DNA from: Granulicella rosea
GTDB taxonomy: Bacteria > Acidobacteriota > Terriglobia > Terriglobales > Acidobacteriaceae
Reading direction: 5' to 3'
Assembly (NCBI RefSeq): GCF_900188085.1
Contig: NZ_FZOU01000008.1
Span: forward strand, 1-64,000
Length of the DNA stretch: 64,000 nt
Positions within the stretch are counted from its first letter, which is position 1; every line of letters begins with the position of its first letter. Shown in pieces: positions 8,332 through 15,447 of the stretch. A model generated the notes under the pieces. The model was not told the DNA's origin and did not search any database. It saw only the letters and a list, made by a program, of their open reading frames with translations. The translations under genes were made by a program, and so were the position numbers.

Positions 8332-9987
8332 TTAGTGAGGCAACAGATCGAAGCGGAACCAGTCGAAGTCGGCGTAGCCGAAGTCCCCGCTGTCCATCTC
8401 TCCGGATGCGAAGATTCCGGCCTTCGAGCCGATCCAGACACCTGGCGTCGCCTGGTAAGAATCGCCAAGATCGATAAACTTTACGTTGTCGGTGCTATAG
8501 CTGAAGCGGACCGCGCCTTCGTTGACAGAAGCTCGCAGGTAGACCTCAGCAGCCTGAAGAGGAACCTCAGCCAAGGTCTTTTCCGAGACGCCACTTGGCG
8601 CTGTAACCCCAAGCACCTGTCGGATGGAGGCGCCCTGCTTCGTCTGAGCGACCTCGATGAAGCCGTAGGATTTGCCGAGGATCACCAGCCCCGCACGGTC
8701 GCCCTCGTTTCGGAAGGCGGGGCTGACCCTGGTGGTGACGGTGAAGCGAGTTCCGGGCAGCTTTTGCAGGAGCAGGTTCGGCGTGAGCGAAAGATGATGC
8801 GACCCGGCCGGCGATGGAACGTTCAAGAGTCGCATCGCTCCGATCGCAGGGGCGATGAAGCCCCAGGACGGCTCTGGATTGGCCTGCCAGGACCACTGCA
8901 GCCCGAGAGAGGGTCCGTTGAATTCGTCGCTGTCGACCGGGTTCTCGCGCGCGCCGGCATGGAGAACATGGGGCTTCCTGTAGGTGGCTACGGGCTCGCC
9001 GATCGAGCCATGAGAGACATCGCCAATCACAGGCCAATCGTCAACCCACTTCATCGGCTCGAGGTGGACGATGCGGCCGAGCCATGCACGGTCTTGGAAG
9101 TGAAGAAACCAGTCTTCTCCCGTTCCAGTCTCCACCCATGCTCCCTGATGAGGACCGTTGATGGCCGTGCTTCCCTGTTGCAGAACGACGCGCCGTTCGA
9201 AGGGTCCGTAGATGGATCTGGAACGCAGTACGACCTGCCAGCCGCCGGTGACGCCGCCCGCGGGGGCGGAGATGTAGTAGTACCCATGACGCTTATAGAG
9301 CTTCGGCCCCTCGATCGTCTTGTCCTGGGCGTGCCCGTCGTAGACGATCGAGCCGTCGTCAAGCAGGCCTGTTCCGTCGGGTTTCATGCGGCTGAGCACG
9401 AGCGCGCTATTGGTATGAGCACGGCTCCCGGCAAGGGCGGAGATGAGGTAGGCCTTGCCGTCGTCGTCCCAGAGCGGACAGGGATCGATCCAGCCGGGCG
9501 CCGCCTTGATGAGCAAGGGCGCCGACCAGGGACCGGCCGCGTCCTTGGCCTTCATCATGTAGATGCCATAGTCGGGGTCGGGATAGAAGAGATAGAACTC
9601 GCCCGCGTGATAGCGCAGTGCCGGGGCCCAGACACCAACACCATGCAGAACTGCCTTATATCGTTCGACAGGCGGTTGCCGGGTAAGCGCATGCCCTATC
9701 AACTTCCAGTTCACAAGGTCGTAGGACTCGAGTATCGGAAGACCGGGAACGCTATCGAAGCTCGACGATACGAGGTAGAACCTGTCGCCCACTCGCGTAA
9801 CGTCAGGGTCAGAGTAGTCGGCGTTCAGGACCGGATTCTTGTACCTGCCATCTCCCAGGTCGGGCGACCAGATCTTCGACACTGCGCCTTCTCCAGGCAA
9901 AGCGCCGGTCTGCGCGCGAGAGGTTGCCTTCTGGGCATAGGCTTCCACCACACATGCCGCCATCAGGAACGCCGCCGCCAGTCTCAT
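8332..9987 (-). CDS. GH43 beta-xylosidase / alpha-L-arabinofuranosidase-like
   Basis: 551 aa from the ATG at 9987, chosen because it is preceded by a purine-rich GGGGGAAG and followed by a clean signal peptide (MRLAAAFLMAACVVEAYAQ). The frame is open to 10050 with other ATGs. Residues 48-340 are a GH43 propeller: base Asp60 in ADYSDPDV, pKa modulator Asp169 in GWIDPCPLW, general acid Glu226 in KTIEGPKLY. The C-terminal 200 residues are a beta-sandwich of the type attached to GH43 xylosidases and arabinofuranosidases (GLQWSWQANPEP, then FTVTTRVSP). It is divergent from GH127 and expected to act on arabinan or arabinoxylan oligosaccharides in the periplasm. Confidence 0.85.
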   Translation of the reverse strand: MRLAAAFLMAACVVEAYAQKATSRAQTGALPGEGAVSKIWSPDLGDGRYKNPVLNADYSDPDVTRVGDRFYLVSSSFDSVPGLPILESYDLVNWKLIGHALTRQPPVERYKAVLHGVGVWAPALRYHAGEFYLFYPDPDYGIYMMKAKDAAGPWSAPLLIKAAPGWIDPCPLWDDDGKAYLISALAGSRAHTNSALVLSRMKPDGTGLLDDGSIVYDGHAQDKTIEGPKLYKRHGYYYISAPAGGVTGGWQVVLRSRSIYGPFERRVVLQQGSTAINGPHQGAWVETGTGEDWFLHFQDRAWLGRIVHLEPMKWVDDWPVIGDVSHGSIGEPVATYRKPHVLHAGARENPVDSDEFNGPSLGLQWSWQANPEPSWGFIAPAIGAMRLLNVPSPAGSHHLSLTPNLLLQKLPGTRFTVTTRVSPAFRNEGDRAGLVILGKSYGFIEVAQTKQGASIRQVLGVTAPSGVSEKTLAEVPLQAAEVYLRASVNEGAVRFSYSTDNVKFIDLGDSYQATPGVWIGSKAGIFASGEMDSGDFGYADFDWFRFDLLPH

Positions 9988-10441
9988 CCGCTTCCCCCAT
10001 CTCATACATCGAGTATAAGCAAGCATGCTGCGATAACGGTACCAACCCACGCCTTCAGAAACCCGGAACCTCTATCTCGTCTATGCCGGAGGAAGCGGAC
10101 ATCTCTTCAACTTTCTTTGGTTCGTCTGCTGCCGGCGCTTGCTTCGCCTGCACCGGGGACCGGAAACGTGGCGGCCGCGTTAATTCAGGCTCCTCCTCGC
10201 CGAAGCGATACGTGCATGGAAATAAACCTTGCCATCGAGGAGATGGATCGCTTTCGCCGGCAAGCACTTAGCGTCGAAGACCCCGATGAGCCATTCGGCC
10301 GATTCGCGCAGACAGGAAGAAAGGGGATACAATTCCGTCAGAAATGAGAACGATATTCACGCGCCGGCTGTCAGTCTTCGATCGCGGAAGCCGCTGGCTG
10401 AAAAGCAAGTTTTCGCAAACGCTCCACGGAGAATCGACATC
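9988..10441. promoter_or_regulatory. Divergent control region between GH43 and GH127
   Basis: A 454-bp gap. Near the GH43 start, on the minus strand, is a -10-like TATACT (plus-strand 10012-10017). Just upstream of it is GATAACGGTACC (10032-10043), a weaker relative of motif A. Near GH127 is the motif-A site at 10346-10358. In between (10055-10267) a minus-strand open frame of 70 codons exists, but I see no good reason to call it a gene. The rest shows nothing I can identify. Confidence 0.45.
10346..10358 (+). promoter_or_regulatory. LacI-like operator candidate (motif A, site 2)
   Basis: GAGAACGATATTC lies in the wider context AAATGAGAACGATATT. It matches 15 of 16 positions with AAATGAGAACGTTATT upstream of the TonB receptor at 21434. 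It lies about 85 bp before the GH127 start. Confidence 0.5.
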
Positions 10442-12499
10442 GTGACGGACTTGAAGAACGTTGACCGCCGCACCTTCACGCGCGCACTGGCACTCACGCC
10501 GCTCGCGCTCGCATCGCGTTCCCTCCTTGGTCAGAGCGCCGCGCCGTCCCAGAAGGCAAAGCAGGCAGACCCGGTGACGCAGGAGAAGAAGCAGGCGGGA
10601 GCCGCTCCGGCGGCCAAACGCATTCCGAAGACCGCCGCCGACTACAACAAGCATCCGCCCATCGTCGAGACGGAGCCGTTTGCGGCGCCGCTCACGTTTT
10701 CGCGACGCATCCTCAAGCCGAAGGTCAGCCCTTTTGCGCTCAACGAAGTCACCCTCGATGCAGGGCCATTGCAGCAGGCGCGCGATTGGAACCGGGCTTA
10801 CATGCTCCGCCTTCCGAACGATCGCCTGCTCCACAACTTTCGAGTCACAGCCGGCATCCCTTCAAGCGCGACGCCCCTGGGTGGGTGGGAGGCTCCGACC
10901 GCCGAACTCCGCGGGCATTTCGTCGGTCATTATCTGTCTGCGTCCGCGATGCTCCACGCAGCCACTGGCGACACCGCGATCAAGCAGAAGGCCGGTGAGC
11001 TGGTTGCGGGCATTGGCGAGTGCCAGAAGAGGCTGAAGGAAGACGGCTTCGTAGCTGCCTATCCTTCGGAGCTCTTCGTACGGCTCGACAAGCGCGAGAA
11101 GGTTTGGGCGCCCTTTTACACGCTGCACAAGATCATGGCGGGCCTGCTCGACATGCATACCCTCGCAGGCAATGGACAGGCGCTGGAGATCGTCATCGGG
11201 ATGGCCGGCTGGGTCGATGTGTGGACAGCTTCAAAGTCCGAAGCCCACATGCAGGAGATCCTGAAGACCGAGTACGGCGGCATGAATGAGGTCCTCTACA
11301 ACCTGGCAGCGGTGACAGGCGACGATCGCTGGGCGACCACGGGCGACCGCTTCACCAAGAAGACCTTCTTCAATCCCCTCGCCATGCGACGCGACGAGCT
11401 GAAGGGCCTGCACTGCAATACGCATATGCCGCAGGTGATCGGCGCGGCCCGGCGCTATGAACTCTCCTCCGACCAACGCTTCGGCGAGGTGACCGAGTTC
11501 TTCTTCGAGACGGTGTCCAGGTCCCGCACCTATGCTACAGGCGGCTCCGGTAACACCGAAGGTTGGCTGACCGTCGCGAACCACCTTGCACTCGAAAAGA
11601 AGGCTAGCTCCCATCATCAGGAGTGTTGCTGTGCCTACAACATGATAAAGCTCAGCCGGCACATCTACGGCTGGTCGGCCGACCCACGCATCATCGACTA
11701 TTATGAGCGCAATCTGCTGAATCACCGGCTTGGAACGATCGAGCCAGAGACGGGCGTGACCACCTACTTTCTTTCCATGTCGCCGGGCGCGTGGAAGACG
11801 ACGAACACGGACGACCAGACCTTCTGGTGCTGCACAGGCAGCGCCCTCGAAGACTTCGCCAAGCTCAACGATACGATTTACTTCCACTCCGAAGAGGGTC
11901 TTTATGTGAACCTCTTCGTACCCTCGCATCTGCACTGGAAGGATCGCGGAATCCGCCTGCAGCAAAAGACGAGCTTCCCTGAAGGCGACAGCTCCACGCT
12001 CGTGATACAAGCCACACCCGCCGCTGAATGGACCATGCACCTGCGCATTCCCGAGTGGACCACGACGGCAAGCACCGTGCGCATCAATGGAGTAGCGCTC
12101 GGCGTCGCCGGCACACCTGGCACTTACCTGACGATTCGCCGGGCATGGAAGGTCGGCGACCGTGTCGAACTCGTCATGCCGATGCGCCTTACCGCCGAGC
12201 CACTGCGCGACGACGTCACCCAGGTGGCTTTTCTGTTCGGTCCCGTCGTTCTTGCGGGTCAGTTTCCCAGGGGTGAGATCGACTTCGACCTGCAGCACAA
12301 CCAGGGGCCCGAGATCCAGGAGCTTCCGCCCTTGCCGGTCCCCTCGTTCGTAGCGAAAACGGAGGATCCGGCCAGCTGGCTCAAACCGGTTTCCGGCCAG
12401 CCGCTGACCTTCCGCACCGTCGGACAGAGTGGGAACGTCACCTTGAAGCCGCTCAACCAGAGCTGGGAAAGATTCTCCGTTTACTTCTCCGTGGTCTGA
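10442..12499 (+). CDS. GH127 beta-L-arabinofuranosidase
   Basis: 685 aa from GTG 10442, which has GGAGA eight bases upstream; the longer frame from 10229 would put the signal peptide far inside. The N-terminus carries a Tat-like signal (DRRTFTRALALTPLALA), so the enzyme is probably exported folded. The rest matches the DUF1680/GH127 family: NDRLLHNFRVTAGI and GWEAPTAELRGHFVGHYLSA near the start of the (alpha/alpha)6 barrel. The zinc-cysteine site is complete: Glu394 and Cys396 in HHQECCCAYN, Cys463 and Cys464 in FWCCTGSALEDF. These correspond to the Glu-Cys and Cys-Cys ligands and cysteine nucleophile known for Bifidobacterium HypBA1. It releases L-arabinose from beta-linked arabinofuranosides. 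The next gene starts about 50 bp downstream in the same direction. Confidence 0.9.
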   Translation: MTDLKNVDRRTFTRALALTPLALASRSLLGQSAAPSQKAKQADPVTQEKKQAGAAPAAKRIPKTAADYNKHPPIVETEPFAAPLTFSRRILKPKVSPFALNEVTLDAGPLQQARDWNRAYMLRLPNDRLLHNFRVTAGIPSSATPLGGWEAPTAELRGHFVGHYLSASAMLHAATGDTAIKQKAGELVAGIGECQKRLKEDGFVAAYPSELFVRLDKREKVWAPFYTLHKIMAGLLDMHTLAGNGQALEIVIGMAGWVDVWTASKSEAHMQEILKTEYGGMNEVLYNLAAVTGDDRWATTGDRFTKKTFFNPLAMRRDELKGLHCNTHMPQVIGAARRYELSSDQRFGEVTEFFFETVSRSRTYATGGSGNTEGWLTVANHLALEKKASSHHQECCCAYNMIKLSRHIYGWSADPRIIDYYERNLLNHRLGTIEPETGVTTYFLSMSPGAWKTTNTDDQTFWCCTGSALEDFAKLNDTIYFHSEEGLYVNLFVPSHLHWKDRGIRLQQKTSFPEGDSSTLVIQATPAAEWTMHLRIPEWTTTASTVRINGVALGVAGTPGTYLTIRRAWKVGDRVELVMPMRLTAEPLRDDVTQVAFLFGPVVLAGQFPRGEIDFDLQHNQGPEIQELPPLPVPSFVAKTEDPASWLKPVSGQPLTFRTVGQSGNVTLKPLNQSWERFSVYFSVV

Positions 12500-12538
12500 C
12501 CGTGACGAATCGCAGTCGGAAGACTCTATCCGCTTTGC

Positions 12539-12544
12539 AGGAGG
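12539..12544 (+). promoter_or_regulatory. Ribosome-binding site that sets the VWFA gene start
   Basis: AGGAGG five bases before GTG 12550. The longer frame starting at GTG 12502 has no comparable site, so I chose 12550. Confidence 0.7.
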
Positions 12545-12549
12545 AAGCT

Positions 12550-14109
12550 GTGGCACAGGGTACGCAAGACAAACCGAACGTCTCTTTCCGCCGATGGGCC
12601 GCGCTGCTCCTGCTTCCCGTCGGCGTGAAGGCCGTGGCACAACAGCCCGCTCCGACCGATGGCATCGCCACCCTCTCGGTCAAGACACAACTGGTCACCG
12701 TCGACGTGACCGTCAACGATACGAACGGCCACCCCGTGCTCGATCTCGGCAAGGCGGACTTCGCCGTGAGAGAGAACGGCACGCCGCAGCGCATTCGCTA
12801 CTTCTCTCCACCGTCGGAGCACCGCATGCCGTCGACGGGCGAGTTGGTTCGGTCGTCGGCCGATCTCAACAAGATCGGCGGCGCGCCGGTCAGCATCCTT
12901 GTGCTCGATGAGATCAATACGCCCTTCACGGATATGTCGATGGCCCGGGGAGCCCTCGAACGCTATCTCAAGACGCAACCTGAAATCCTCACGGAGCCGA
13001 CCGCGCTGTTCTTCGTCAGCAACAGCAAACTGGATGTCATCGAAGACTACACGCAGAACAAGGCCGCGATACAGGCCGCGCTCAAGAAGCATTTCCCCGA
13101 TTACCCCTGGCAACTCACCGCCAACTCCGGGGACATGGCGCTGCTGCCGCGCATGTCCCGCACGCTGGGGGCGCTCGTTCAGATAGCCGAAGCCGCGCGC
13201 GGCATCAAAGGCCGGAAGAATGTCGTGTGGGTTGGCAAGGGATTCCCCTCGATCGATGTCTCTCAGACGCCGCCCGACTCGCTGCAGGTGATCACCGACG
13301 CCATCAAACGTTCGACCTTTGCGCTGCTTGAGTCCAAGGTGAGCCTCTTCACCATCGACCCCTCAACCCTCGATCCCACGCCGATTCTCGATCAGGAGAG
13401 CGATTCAGGGATGGCTGCGGGAGACCTGAACGGCACGGGTCTGGTCTTTGGAGGCGCGATCCAATTCCAATCCATGGCCGGCGCGACCGGTGGCCACGCT
13501 TATGCGATGAACAACTTCATCGACCAGGAGATTGCAAGCGGGGTAAGCGACGGCGCCAACTATTACGAGCTCGGCTACTCGCCCACACAGGTCTCCGACG
13601 ATCCGGCCAAATACCGCAAGATCGCCATCTCCGTGACGCGACCGGGAACGAAGGTCATCGCACGCGACGGCTACTTTCCTTCAACCACGCCCGCAGCCGC
13701 TGAAAAAGTCGCGGCGGCCGGAGAAGATCTCGATCAGGTGAAGTTCGACCTCTCCACCGCGGCCCTCAGCAAGCTGGCGTACAACGGCCTCGCGGTGACG
13801 GCGCAGGAGAAGTCCGCTGGGCAGTTCACCGTGTCGATCGCAGCCGAAGCCATCGAGTGGCGAGAGGCACCGCAGGGCCACATTGCGGAGCTCTCCGTCC
13901 TCGCGGTCTGTTTTTCGGCGAAGGACAAGCCGGTTTGCAAAGGCTCCTCGGAGCACACGGCCAGCACGACAGGCGATGTCGCTCATCTGAAGTCCGAGCT
14001 CACCTACAAGGTCGCAGTCGACGTACCTTCAAGCGCCACACGCATCCGATTCGTCGTACGGGATGTGACCAGTGGCAAGGTCGGAAGCGCCGACCTGAAG
14101 ATACGTTGA
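12550..14109 (+). CDS. VWFA-related acidobacterial domain protein (TIGR03436-like)
   Basis: 519 aa, starting at GTG 12550 behind a strong AGGAGG. A signal-like segment (RRWAALLLLPVGVKAVAQ) precedes the family's typical start, LSVKTQLVTVDVTVNDTNG, followed by DLGKADFAVRENG. The von Willebrand A-type core follows, but the metal-site motif expected as DxSxS reads LDEINTPF. Downstream, GRKNVVWVGKGFPS and ANYYELGYSPTQ are conserved in the second copy at 25654-27180. The family is abundant in Acidobacteriota and has no established function; export and a surface or periplasmic protein-binding role are inferred. It directly follows GH127, probably in one transcript. Confidence 0.85.
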   Translation: MAQGTQDKPNVSFRRWAALLLLPVGVKAVAQQPAPTDGIATLSVKTQLVTVDVTVNDTNGHPVLDLGKADFAVRENGTPQRIRYFSPPSEHRMPSTGELVRSSADLNKIGGAPVSILVLDEINTPFTDMSMARGALERYLKTQPEILTEPTALFFVSNSKLDVIEDYTQNKAAIQAALKKHFPDYPWQLTANSGDMALLPRMSRTLGALVQIAEAARGIKGRKNVVWVGKGFPSIDVSQTPPDSLQVITDAIKRSTFALLESKVSLFTIDPSTLDPTPILDQESDSGMAAGDLNGTGLVFGGAIQFQSMAGATGGHAYAMNNFIDQEIASGVSDGANYYELGYSPTQVSDDPAKYRKIAISVTRPGTKVIARDGYFPSTTPAAAEKVAAAGEDLDQVKFDLSTAALSKLAYNGLAVTAQEKSAGQFTVSIAAEAIEWREAPQGHIAELSVLAVCFSAKDKPVCKGSSEHTASTTGDVAHLKSELTYKVAVDVPSSATRIRFVVRDVTSGKVGSADLKIR

Positions 14110-14113
14110 CCGG

Positions 14114-14151
14114 AGGATGCGGCGGCGCTCAGTGGGCCGGGACCGCATCCT
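14114..14151. terminator. Possible bidirectional hairpin between convergent genes
   Basis: AGGATGCGG (14114-14122) pairs with CCGCATCCT (14143-14151) over a 20-nt loop that includes the last bases of the alginate-lyase gene. No T-tract; weak support. Confidence 0.3.
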
Positions 14152-15346
14152 GCGGCACTGCGACCGGGCGCAGCGTGAAGGTGAGCGTTCCATATCCCAG
14201 GGCGTCGAAGCCGCCGCTGTTGGGCCCGTAGTCCCCTCCACCGCCCTCCGGACGCACCAGGGCAGCGTACTGCGTCACGTAAGGAGCCTTCAGTCCCTTC
14301 AGCACCACGTAATGGTTGTAGATCAGCTCCCAGGTAGGCCGCTTGCCCCCGCGCGAATCGGCCGAGATGATCTTCTGCGTCACATCCGAGTTTGTGTACG
14401 GCGTATACGGCACGTCATGGCCGAGATTGTACTTTGCGACATACTCGGCTCCCTTGAGCAGACGGTTGTCGTCGACACCGAAGAGATCGTCTCCCTGGTT
14501 CCAGGCCATCTGACAGATCGATCCCGCGAGCCCGATGCCGAGCAGCGTATGTCCCTGGTCCCGCCCGGACTCCTGCCACTGCCCCGTACCGTCTTCATAG
14601 AGCTTCCAAACCAGATGTTTGATCGAACCATTGCCTGCGCCGTGTAGGTAATAGGCGACCGCCTGGCGGTAGATATCCCGCCGATCCGTAAGAACTCCGA
14701 TCGCGATCATCGACGCATCGTTCGCCAGATCCCAGTTCGCCCAGTAATGATCGATCGCAGCGTTGTTATGACCGGCAAGAAAGTCCCGATTCATCGGATA
14801 GAAGACACGCAGCATCATGTCCTGAAACCTTTTGAAGTCTTTCGGAGACCATCCGGGATAGGTCCTTAGAATCTCCGCGGCATTGGCAATCTCGTAGCCG
14901 TAGATGCCCGACGCAAGGTACTTGTCGTTGGTCCCTGTAATCTGCGAAAGAACGGAGGACCAGGCATTCAATATCTGGACCGCCTTGTCCGCTTTGGCCG
15001 TGTCGCCTGAGATCTTCCAATCCAGAACGTCGGCGTAAGCAGCCGCAATGTCGTTGAACAGGTGCCTGTAGTTCTCATCGTGACGGTTCCCCGAGGAGCC
15101 TCGCACGACGACCGACTCCGGCTGTGGAGACCACTTCAGGGAGTCGTGAGAGTTGCTCTGCAGCAGCTTCCAATCCTCGGTCCACGGCGACGCTCCTTTT
15201 TCCACCTGCTGCTTCGCTCGATCGAGGTCCGACTGTGTGACCAGCAGGCCCGGATGTACGAATGCCGGGTCCGCGGCTCGCGCTGCGGCGGAGAACCAGG
15301 CGAGACCGATCGTCGCAAGGATCAGGCTGAATGTTCGACGTCCCAT
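14129..15346 (-). CDS. Alginate lyase family protein (PF05426-like)
   Basis: 405 aa from the ATG at 15346, preceded by a purine-rich GGGAGAGAGGG; ATG 15373 is less likely. A signal peptide ends at AAARAADP. The body matches the alginate-lyase (alpha/alpha) toroid family: FVHPGLLVTQSDLDRAKQQV at the start, NNAAIDHYWANWDLANDASM in the middle. The conserved ESGRDQGHTLLGIGL then AWNQGDDLFG motif follows, where His and Tyr residues act in beta-elimination. The actual uronate substrate is unknown; in soil bacteria this family is not restricted to alginate. It lies downstream of the NHL/Ig protein gene, separated by a hairpin, in the same orientation as the receptor gene at 21434. Confidence 0.8.
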   Translation of the reverse strand: MGRRTFSLILATIGLAWFSAAARAADPAFVHPGLLVTQSDLDRAKQQVEKGASPWTEDWKLLQSNSHDSLKWSPQPESVVVRGSSGNRHDENYRHLFNDIAAAYADVLDWKISGDTAKADKAVQILNAWSSVLSQITGTNDKYLASGIYGYEIANAAEILRTYPGWSPKDFKRFQDMMLRVFYPMNRDFLAGHNNAAIDHYWANWDLANDASMIAIGVLTDRRDIYRQAVAYYLHGAGNGSIKHLVWKLYEDGTGQWQESGRDQGHTLLGIGLAGSICQMAWNQGDDLFGVDDNRLLKGAEYVAKYNLGHDVPYTPYTNSDVTQKIISADSRGGKRPTWELIYNHYVVLKGLKAPYVTQYAALVRPEGGGGDYGPNSGGFDALGYGTLTFTLRPVAVPQDAVPAH

Positions 15347-15389
15347 GGAATCCCTCTCTCTCCCTTCGCTCATCCCTCATCAAACGCCC

Positions 15390-15423
15390 GGCGCAGCCGC
15401 GGTTCGATCGCCGCGACTGCGCC
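15390..15423 (-). terminator. Hairpin after the NHL/Ig protein gene
   Basis: GGCGCAGCCGCGG (15390-15402) and CCGCGACTGCGCC (15411-15423) form a 13-bp stem with one mismatch and an 8-nt loop. It sits between 15448 and 15346, so it may attenuate transcription into the alginate-lyase gene. Confidence 0.45.
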
Positions 15424-15447
15424 GCTTGAGAAGACCGAGCGAGTTCA

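Noticed and set aside
10055..10267. A 70-codon minus-strand frame ending in GIDEIEVPGF upstream of GH43
   Set aside because: The end vaguely resembles an FtsZ C-terminal peptide, but there is no ribosome-binding site, no domain and no neighbour support; chance or a remnant.
8335..10347. Long plus-strand open frame of 670 codons over the GH43 gene
   Set aside because: Arg/Glu-rich shadow typical of GC-rich DNA; the minus strand encodes a complete GH43 with catalytic residues.
11231..12640. 469-codon minus-strand frame opposite GH127
   Set aside because: No recognisable domain and fully antisense to a gene with all catalytic residues.
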